A DNA stretch of 6,265 bases from CAIOSQ01 sp041178225 (GTDB lineage Bacteria; Pseudomonadota; Alphaproteobacteria; CACIAM-22H2). The notes beneath the pieces were generated by a model. The model saw only the letters and a program-made list of their open reading frames with translations, was not told the origin of the DNA and made no database searches. The DNA is taken from contig JBEGVV010000064.1 of assembly GCA_041178225.1 (NCBI GenBank), forward strand, positions 1 through 6,265, written 5' to 3'. Shown piece by piece: positions 1 through 4,577 of this stretch. The position numbers and the translations under genes are program-made. The stretch's first letter is position 1. Each line of letters opens with the position of its first letter.

Positions 1-216
1 TTCTTCTTCGCCGATGCCGCCGGCAACCCGCTGCCCCTCTCCGGGCAGTCGACCATCGCCTACCTGCTGCTCGACGATGGCGGCGGCGCCAACGACAACG
101 ACCACGACGACATGATCGTCAGGCTGACGATCACGGAGGCCCCGGAACCGGGCACGCTTGCCGTGCTCGGCATGACGCTCGCGGGGCTCGGCCTGTCGCG
201 CCGCCGGCGGCGCTGA
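1..216 (+). CDS. PEP-CTERM sorting-domain protein, C-terminal part (5' end outside window)
   Basis: The reading frame is open from base 1 to a TGA at 214-216, giving the last 71 residues of a protein that begins upstream. The tail has the full PEP-CTERM layout: a Pro-Glu-Pro motif (APEPGT, residues 48-50 of the visible part), a short hydrophobic helix (about 52-66, LAVLGMTLAGLGLS) and a terminal run of five arginines. In the known family this tail is recognised and cleaved by an exosortase in the inner membrane, so the protein is exported to the outer surface or extracellular matrix. Ahead of the tail lies an Asp/Asn/Gly-rich stretch (residues 25-37) between hydrophobic strand-like segments, which could be a metal-binding loop or a flexible linker; that is inference. 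The body of the protein is missing, so its function cannot be told. The gene converges on the sensor kinase and is not in its operon. Confidence 0.88.
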   Translation, partial: FFFADAAGNPLPLSGQSTIAYLLLDDGGGANDNDHDDMIVRLTITEAPEPGTLAVLGMTLAGLGLSRRRRR

Positions 217-226
217 GGCCGGGATG

Positions 227-252
227 CGGGCGGGGCGCGACGGCCCCGCCCG
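227..252. terminator. GC-rich hairpin between convergent genes, likely bidirectional terminator
   Basis: Bases 227-236 (CGGGCGGGGC) pair perfectly with 243-252 (GCCCCGCCCG), a 10-bp stem with a 6-base loop. It lies 11 bases after the stop of the PEP-CTERM gene and abuts the stop codon of the kinase gene on the other strand, so it could end both transcripts. There is no U-tract on either side, so it is not a textbook intrinsic terminator; the role is inferred from position and stem strength. Confidence 0.6.
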
Positions 253-1899
253 TCACTCCGCCGGCAGCGCGATGACGAAGCGCGCGCCGCCGGGCCTGTC
301 GCCGACGCCTGGCCGGTTCGCGGCGCGCAGCGTCCCGCCATGGGCGGCGACGATCTGGCGCGAGATCGACAGGCCCAGGCCCGAATGCTTGCCGAACTTC
401 TCGCCCTCGGGACGCGAGCTGTAGAAGCGCTCGAAGATCCGCTCGAGGCTCGCCTCCGGGATGCCCGGCCCCTCGTCGGAGACGGAGATCTCCACCATCC
501 CGCCGACGCGCGCGGCGGCGAGCGAGATCCGCCCGCCCGGCGGGCTGAACGACACGGCGTTGGCGATCAGGTTGCGCAGCACCTGCCCGAGCCGGTCCTC
601 GATGCCCGAGACGCGCAGCGCCTCGCCCGCCGGCAGGTCGAGGTCGAGGAGCGGGGCGCCCTCGGCGCGCGTCGCCTCGTGCACCTCCACGAGCGTGCCC
701 AGCAGCCGCGCGACGTCGATCGGCCGGGCGGTGGCGCGGCTCAGCTCGGCGTCGAGCCGCGAGGCGCCGGAGATGTCGCCGATCAGCCTGTCGATGCGCT
801 GCACGTCCTCGACGATGACCTGCATGAGCCGCTCGCGCCGCGCCGGGTCCTGCATGCGCGCCGCGGTCTCCACCGCGCTCTTGAGCGAGGTCAGCGGGTT
901 CCTGATCTCGTGGGCGACGTCGGCGGCGAAGCGCTCGATCTCCTCGAGGCGCTGGCGCAGCGCCGTGGTCATGTCGACCAGCGCGCCCGAAAGCTCGCCG
1001 ATCTCGTCGCCGCGGCCGCGCATGTCCGGTATCGCCGCCTCGGCGCCGGAGGCCTCCGCCCCTCCGATGCGGCGCTGGCCGCGCCGCACGCGCTCGGTCG
1101 CGGCGGCGAGGCGCAGGATCGGCCGCGTGATCGTGCCGGAGAGGTAGATCGACGCCAGCGCCGTCACCAGCAGCGCGCCGAGGCAGAGCTTGAGGATGTC
1201 GACGCGCAGCTCGCGCACGCTCGCCTCGACCTGCTCGCCACCCGCGACGAGCATCACCGCGCCCAGCACCTGCTTGAAGCGCTGCACCGGCACGGCGACG
1301 GAGACGAGCATGCCCTGCCCGCTGGCGAAGCCGCGCATGCGCACCGCGTCCTCGCCGGCGAGCGCGGCCTGCACCTCGGGGAACTCGTCGGCATGCGGCT
1401 CGGGCGCGTCGGGCCAGGGCGGCAGGTCCTCGCGCGCGGGCAGCCAGTTCAAGACCCAGTCATAGGCGGTGTCGGCCAGCGCCTCGAGCATGCCGCGCGC
1501 CGTGCGCGGCGGCGGCAGGGGCTCGACCAGCACCTGCCCGCCGAAGGGGGAGATCACGCGGCTGTCGGCCAGGACATGGCCCTCGGGCGCGAAGACGCGC
1601 GCGTGGCCGTAGCTCGGCTCCATCAGCCGGTAGAGCATGGGTCGCACGACGTCGGGCGCCAGGCGATAGTCGATGCCCGCCTCGCCGTCCTCGTCGGGGC
1701 GCGCGGATTCCGACACCGCGGTCGCCACGAGCCGCGCCTGCATGCTCATGGCGGCGACCTGGGCGTCGATCAGGCCGCGGCGGTAGTCGTCGAGGTACAG
1801 CAGGCCGAAGCCGAGCAGCGCGGGTCCGAGCAGGTTGAGGAACAGGATCCGCCGCGTGAGCGGCGACATGATCCGGCGCCTGCGGCGCGGCGCGCTCAT
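253..1899 (-). CDS. chvG: ChvG-type sensor histidine kinase (ExoS homologue)
   Basis: A 548-residue inner-membrane kinase that should autophosphorylate on histidine and pass the phosphate to the adjacent ChvI. Visible in order: an arginine-rich N-terminus, membrane helix 1 (about 16-35), a periplasmic sensor region (about 36-232), membrane helix 2 (about 233-254), a HAMP linker (about 255-322), the dimerisation/phosphoacceptor domain with His330 in DVAHEIRNPLTSLKSAVE, and an ATPase domain with the N box (LRNLIANAVSF, Asn443/Asn447), G1 (DEGPGIP, 475-481), F box (FERFY, 489-493) and G2 (GLGLSI, 507-512). The H-box and the GEKFGKHSGLGLSIS stretch resemble ChvG closely. It is modestly shorter than the roughly 600 residues usual in Agrobacterium. 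Its ATG overlaps the stop of chvI (ATGA), so the two are probably translationally coupled. An AAGGAG lies only 2 bases before this ATG; Met11 is a possible alternative start with a weaker site. In relatives, periplasmic ExoR represses ChvG; no exoR is in view. Confidence 0.93.
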   Translation of the reverse strand: MSAPRRRRRIMSPLTRRILFLNLLGPALLGFGLLYLDDYRRGLIDAQVAAMSMQARLVATAVSESARPDEDGEAGIDYRLAPDVVRPMLYRLMEPSYGHARVFAPEGHVLADSRVISPFGGQVLVEPLPPPRTARGMLEALADTAYDWVLNWLPAREDLPPWPDAPEPHADEFPEVQAALAGEDAVRMRGFASGQGMLVSVAVPVQRFKQVLGAVMLVAGGEQVEASVRELRVDILKLCLGALLVTALASIYLSGTITRPILRLAAATERVRRGQRRIGGAEASGAEAAIPDMRGRGDEIGELSGALVDMTTALRQRLEEIERFAADVAHEIRNPLTSLKSAVETAARMQDPARRERLMQVIVEDVQRIDRLIGDISGASRLDAELSRATARPIDVARLLGTLVEVHEATRAEGAPLLDLDLPAGEALRVSGIEDRLGQVLRNLIANAVSFSPPGGRISLAAARVGGMVEISVSDEGPGIPEASLERIFERFYSSRPEGEKFGKHSGLGLSISRQIVAAHGGTLRAANRPGVGDRPGGARFVIALPAE

Positions 1900-2606
1900 T
1901 TCTCCTTGTCGCGGTAGCGGTAGCCGAGGCCGTAGAGCGTCTCGATCTGCTGGAACTCCTCGTCCGCCTCCTTGAACTTCTTGCGCAGCCGCTTGATGTG
2001 GCTGTCGATGGTGCGGTCGTCGACGTAGACGTGCTCGCCATAGGCGGCGTCCATCAGCTGGTCGCGCGTCTTGACCATGCCGGGCCGCTGCGCGAGCGCC
2101 TTGATGAGCAGGAACTCGGTGACCGTGAGCGCGACGTCCCTGCCCTTCCAGGTGCAGACATGGCGCGCGGGGTCGAGCACGAGCTCGCCGCGCGCGAGCG
2201 GCGGCTCGACGCCGGCGGCGCCCGCCGCGCGGTCGCGCAGGATGTCCTGCCGCCGCAGGATGGCGCGGATGCGCTCGACCAGCAGGCGCTGCGAGAAGGG
2301 CTTCGTGATGTAGTCGTCGGCCCCCATCCGAAGGCCCAGCGCCTCGTCGAGCTCGTCGTCCTTCGAGGTCAGGAAGATGACCGGCAGCTGGCTCTGCCGG
2401 CGCAGCTTGCCGAGCAGTTCCATGCCGTCCATGCGCGGCATCTTGATGTCGAGCACCGCGAGGTCGGGCGGCCGCGCGGTGATGTCGCGCAGCGCCTCCG
2501 TCGGGTCGGCGTAGCTGCGCACGGCGAAGCCCTCCGCCTCCAGCGCCATCGCGACCGAGGTGAGGATGTTGCGGTCGTCGTCGACCAGCGCGATCGTCTG
2601 CGGCAC
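1896..2606 (-). CDS. chvI: ChvI-type OmpR-family response regulator
   Basis: A 236-residue DNA-binding response regulator. The receiver domain (about 4-118) carries the acidic pair Asp9/Asp10, phosphoacceptor Asp53 (in LAVLDIKMPRMDG), Thr80 and Lys102 (in YITKPF). A winged-helix output domain follows (about 138-233), with the recognition-helix region VDDRTIDSHIKRLRKKFK and the terminal GLGYRYR hairpin. The opening PQTIALVDDDRNILTSV and the DAAYGEHVYVDDRTIDSHI block are hallmarks of ChvI as I know the family. I chose the GTG at 2606-2604: it gives the N-terminus usual for ChvI and has a purine-rich AAGGAAGGGA just upstream. A longer frame from a TTG at 2657 would add 17 unconserved residues. 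It is first in the operon with chvG and diverges from the HugZ-like gene. In relatives ChvI controls envelope, exopolysaccharide, motility and acid-response genes; the targets here are unknown. Confidence 0.94.
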   Translation of the reverse strand: MPQTIALVDDDRNILTSVAMALEAEGFAVRSYADPTEALRDITARPPDLAVLDIKMPRMDGMELLGKLRRQSQLPVIFLTSKDDELDEALGLRMGADDYITKPFSQRLLVERIRAILRRQDILRDRAAGAAGVEPPLARGELVLDPARHVCTWKGRDVALTVTEFLLIKALAQRPGMVKTRDQLMDAAYGEHVYVDDRTIDSHIKRLRKKFKEADEEFQQIETLYGLGYRYRDKEK

Positions 2607-2608
2607 GT

Positions 2609-2620
2609 GTCCCTTCCTTC
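2609..2620 (-). promoter_or_regulatory. Ribosome binding site deciding the GTG start of chvI
   Basis: Read on the minus strand, the bases ahead of the GTG are GAAGGAAGGGACAC. The AAGGA and AGGGA elements lie within a usable distance of the start codon. No comparable site was noted for the upstream TTG, so this supports the shorter protein. Confidence 0.65.
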
Positions 2621-2648
2621 CCGGGGCCGGCGCGTCGCCGCCCGCAAG

Positions 2649-2668
2649 CCGCCGCAATCTCGCGGCGG
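2649..2668 (-). other. 7-bp inverted repeat in the chvI leader
   Basis: CCGCCGC (2649-2655) and GCGGCGG (2662-2668) are perfect complements around a 6-base spacer (AATCTC). If transcription starts near 2701, this forms a hairpin in the untranslated leader about 45-60 bases before the chvI start. It has no U-tract, so it is unlikely to be a terminator. It could be an operator half-site pair, a leader stabiliser, or chance in GC-rich DNA. Confidence 0.35.
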
Positions 2669-2714
2669 ATTATGGCCCCCGCGCGGCGACGACGGGGCGC
2701 GGACGCGATTATAG
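2668..2714. repeat. Two GATTATRG direct repeats in the divergent control region
   Basis: GATTATGG (2668-2675) and GATTATAG (2707-2714) are 39 bases apart and are the only A/T-rich islands in this gap. Read on the minus strand they give CCATAATC and CTATAATC, so each contains a -10-like hexamer facing chvI (CATAAT and TATAAT). They may be tandem promoters or a pair of regulator sites. Confidence 0.4.
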
Positions 2715-2737
2715 AGGTCGCGCGCGGCCGGGGTTAC
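2708..2737 (-). promoter_or_regulatory. Candidate promoter of the chvI-chvG operon
   Basis: On the minus strand a perfect TATAAT occupies 2713-2708. An 18-base spacer separates it from GTAACC at 2737-2732, which matches 3 of 6 bases of the -35 consensus TTGACA. Transcription would start near 2701, leaving a leader of about 95 bases before the GTG. On the plus strand the same island reads TATAGA (2710-2715), a weaker -10 (4 of 6) that could serve the divergent HugZ-like gene with a leader of about 26 bases. Promoter activity is inferred from sequence only. Confidence 0.5.
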
Positions 2738-2747
2738 CCTCCACGCC

Positions 2748-3509
2748 ATGGAACCGACGCAACACCCCCCCGCCCCCGCCACGCCCCCGCCGCCGGCGCA
2801 GGTGGCCCGCGCGCTGCTGCGCGGCCTCGACCATGCGGCCCTCGCCACGATCGCCGCGGCGGGAAGCCCCGCTGCCGGCGCCCCCCACGCCTCGCTGGTC
2901 CAGGTCGCCTCGATGCCGGACGCAAGCCCGATCCTCCTGGTCTCGCGGCTGGCCGAGCACACGCGCAACATCGAGGCCGACCCGCGCGTGTCGCTGCTGC
3001 TCGACGGCACGGCGGGCCTGGGCGAGAGGCTGACCGGCGCGCGGCTCAGCCTGCACGGCGTCGCGCGCCGCTGCGACGACGCGCTCGCCAGGCGGCGCTT
3101 CCTCGCGCGCCATCCCGGCGCCGCGCTCTATGCCGGCTTCGCGGACTTCTCCTTCCATGTCGTCGAGATCGGCCCCGCCCATCTCGTCGCCGGCTTCGGG
3201 CGGATCCACTGGGTCGCGCCCGGCGCGCTGCGCGACGACGTGGCCGACGCGGCGGCGCTGGTCGCGGCCGAGGAGGAGATCGTCGCGCACATGAACGAGG
3301 ACCACGCGGACGCGATCGGCCTCTACGCCAACCGGCTGCTGGGCCGCGCGGGCGAGGGCTGGCGGATGACCGGCGTCGACCCGGAGGGCATCGACCTGCG
3401 CCGCGAGGGCGAGGTGGCGCGGCTCGGCTTCGGGCGGCGCGCCACCACGCCCGACCAGGCGCGCGCCGAGCTCGTCCGCCTCGCGAGGGCCGCGCGCGCG
3501 GCGGCGTGA
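2748..3509 (+). CDS. HugZ-like protein: pyridoxamine-phosphate-oxidase-type split-barrel fold plus DUF2470
   Basis: A 253-residue cytoplasmic protein with no signal peptide. A Pro-rich N-terminus (7-17) precedes a split-barrel domain (about 24-155) of the pyridoxamine-5'-phosphate-oxidase/FMN-binding type, including the stretches ILLVSRLAEHTRNIEADPRVSLLL (62-85) and LSLHGVARR (100-108). A DUF2470 domain follows (about 173-250), with the typical HMNEDHADAI (181-190). This architecture is that of the HugZ family, whose studied members bind heme and some degrade it to release iron; many relatives are uncharacterised. Whether this one is a heme oxygenase, a flavoprotein or neither cannot be told from sequence, so I give no gene symbol. 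The ATG has no clear Shine-Dalgarno site. The gene diverges from chvI, sharing a 141-bp gap, and converges with the substrate-binding protein gene. A true pyridoxal-phosphate biosynthesis role (PdxH) is unlikely because of the DUF2470 domain and the family match. Confidence 0.85.
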   Translation: MEPTQHPPAPATPPPPAQVARALLRGLDHAALATIAAAGSPAAGAPHASLVQVASMPDASPILLVSRLAEHTRNIEADPRVSLLLDGTAGLGERLTGARLSLHGVARRCDDALARRRFLARHPGAALYAGFADFSFHVVEIGPAHLVAGFGRIHWVAPGALRDDVADAAALVAAEEEIVAHMNEDHADAIGLYANRLLGRAGEGWRMTGVDPEGIDLRREGEVARLGFGRRATTPDQARAELVRLARAARAAA

Positions 3510-3526
3510 GGGCTGCGCCTCAGCCC
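3510..3526. terminator. Short hairpin at the convergent 3' junction
   Basis: GGGCTG (3510-3515) and CAGCCC (3521-3526) are perfect complements with a 5-base loop. The hairpin starts directly after the stop of the HugZ-like gene and covers the stop of the oppositely oriented binding-protein gene. It has no U-tract and only a 6-bp stem, so it is a weak candidate for a shared terminator. Confidence 0.4.
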
Positions 3527-4566
3527 GCGCGCATCGCCTCGTCGGCGAAGCGCGGGTCGACGGCCTGGGCGTAGCCGAAATCCGCCGGCGGCGGGTCCTG
3601 CCCCAGCAGCGACAGCTCCTGCGCCAGCACCTCGCGGTTGCGCGCGAAATGCGCCTGGGTGATGCGCGGGTCGGCGATGAAGATCGCTCCATCGGATTCG
3701 AAGGAGCGCTCGAAGATCGCGGGGTCCATGTCGCCGAAGAACCCGCGCGCCCAGGACTTGAAGCCTGGCGCGTCCTCGCGGATCGCCCGCAGCGCGGCGG
3801 CGAGGCCGCGGCAATAGGCGACGAGCTGCGGACCGCGCTCCGCCGCCACGCGATCGGTCGCGGTCGCGGCGATGTAGAGGTAGTCGGCGAACTCGGGCGG
3901 CGGGTTGCGCGACATGTTGAACAGGAACGCCGCCTGGCCGCGCGACACCGCGACGTCGGAGGTCGGCGAGGACAGGCAGAACCCGTCGATCACGCCGCGC
4001 TCCAGCGCCGCGAGCATCGCCGGGCCACCGCCCTGGACGGTCACGAGCTGCGCGTCGGCGTCGGGCTTGAAGCCGGCGCGCACGAGCAGGTTGCGCAGCA
4101 GGAAGTCCGGGGCCGCGCCAGGGCCGGTCGTGCCGAGGCGCAGGCCCTTGAGCGCGCGCGCCTTGTCCGCCACCGGCGAGGCCTCGCTCACGCCGAGGCG
4201 CTGCAGGATGTCGGGCCTGACGACGACATGGCTCGCGTACTTGTTGACCATGCCCGCGATCATCTTCAGCGGCTGGCGGCGCAGCTGCACGCGCATCGTC
4301 ACCGTCGGCGCGCCGAGGAGGATCTCCGCCGCGCCGCTCAGCAGCGCGTCCACGTTGACGCCGCGGCCCGAGGAATTGCCGAGCACGCGCACGCCGGCCT
4401 TCTCGAAGGCGCCGAGGGCGCCCGCGTAGTCCTCGACGATCCACAGCCAGGACTTCGCCGTGGCGCGGATGGAGCGCAGCTCGGGCATGCCCTGCGCGAG
4501 CGCCGGGGCGGCGAGCGCGGCGGCGGTGGCGCCGGAGAGCGCGGCGCGGCGCGTGATCCTTGTCAT
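3520..4566 (-). CDS. ABC-transporter periplasmic substrate-binding protein, NMT1/SsuA-like
   Basis: A 348-residue exported binding protein. The N-terminus MTRITRRAALSGATAAALAA is a signal peptide with a twin arginine (6-7) followed by AAL, so Tat export is plausible, with likely cleavage after ALA (residue 24). The mature part resembles the NMT1/THI5/SsuA group: an early NSSGRGVNVDALLSGAAEI segment (64-82), LKGLRLGTTGPGAAPDFLLRN (139-159), and VQGGGPAMLAALERGVIDGF (177-196) as the second-lobe signature. Known relatives bind sulfonates, taurine, nitrate, pyrimidine precursors or aromatic acids; the ligand cannot be chosen here. The ATG at 4566 overlaps the peptidase stop (ATGA) and has GGGAG 6 bases upstream, which fixes this start although the frame stays open further up. 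No permease or ATPase gene follows; the next gene converges. Partners must lie upstream beyond the window or elsewhere. Confidence 0.87.
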   Translation of the reverse strand: MTRITRRAALSGATAAALAAPALAQGMPELRSIRATAKSWLWIVEDYAGALGAFEKAGVRVLGNSSGRGVNVDALLSGAAEILLGAPTVTMRVQLRRQPLKMIAGMVNKYASHVVVRPDILQRLGVSEASPVADKARALKGLRLGTTGPGAAPDFLLRNLLVRAGFKPDADAQLVTVQGGGPAMLAALERGVIDGFCLSSPTSDVAVSRGQAAFLFNMSRNPPPEFADYLYIAATATDRVAAERGPQLVAYCRGLAAALRAIREDAPGFKSWARGFFGDMDPAIFERSFESDGAIFIADPRITQAHFARNREVLAQELSLLGQDPPPADFGYAQAVDPRFADEAMRAG

Positions 4567-4577
4567 GTCGGTCTCCC
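4563..4577 (-). promoter_or_regulatory. Overlapping stop/start (ATGA) with Shine-Dalgarno site
   Basis: On the minus strand GGGAG (4577-4573), 6 bases, then ATGA (4566-4563), where the TGA ends the peptidase and the ATG starts the binding protein. The site lies inside the peptidase's last codons, so a ribosome finishing the peptidase can restart at once. This implies one transcript and linked expression. Confidence 0.75.

Noticed and set aside
340..1917. Long plus-strand open frame (525 codons) opposite the kinase gene
   Set aside because: It is a shadow. The product is dominated by Arg, Ala, His, Asp and Leu with no recognisable domain, while the opposite strand encodes a full histidine kinase with all motifs. 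Long antisense frames are expected at this G+C content.
253..2606. The two-component pair as PrsK/PrsR, the regulators tied to PEP-CTERM systems
   Set aside because: PrsR is an NtrC-type activator with an AAA+ domain. This regulator is OmpR-type with a winged helix, and both proteins match ChvI/ChvG. The nearby PEP-CTERM gene is convergent, so adjacency carries little weight.
2607..2657. Longer chvI from a TTG at 2657
   Set aside because: It adds 17 residues not seen in the family, and the GTG at 2606 has a good ribosome binding site and gives the conserved N-terminus.
2748..3509. The split-barrel protein as PdxH, the pyridoxal-phosphate biosynthesis enzyme
   Set aside because: It carries a C-terminal DUF2470 domain with HMNEDHADA, typical of HugZ-like proteins and absent from PdxH.
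2709..3692. Minus-strand open frame of 327 codons opposite the HugZ-like gene
   Set aside because: No recognisable domain, and the opposite strand encodes a coherent split-barrel plus DUF2470 protein.
3323..4444. Minus-strand open frame of 373 codons within the binding-protein gene
   Set aside because: Low-complexity Arg/Ala product out of frame with a clear substrate-binding protein; treated as a shadow.
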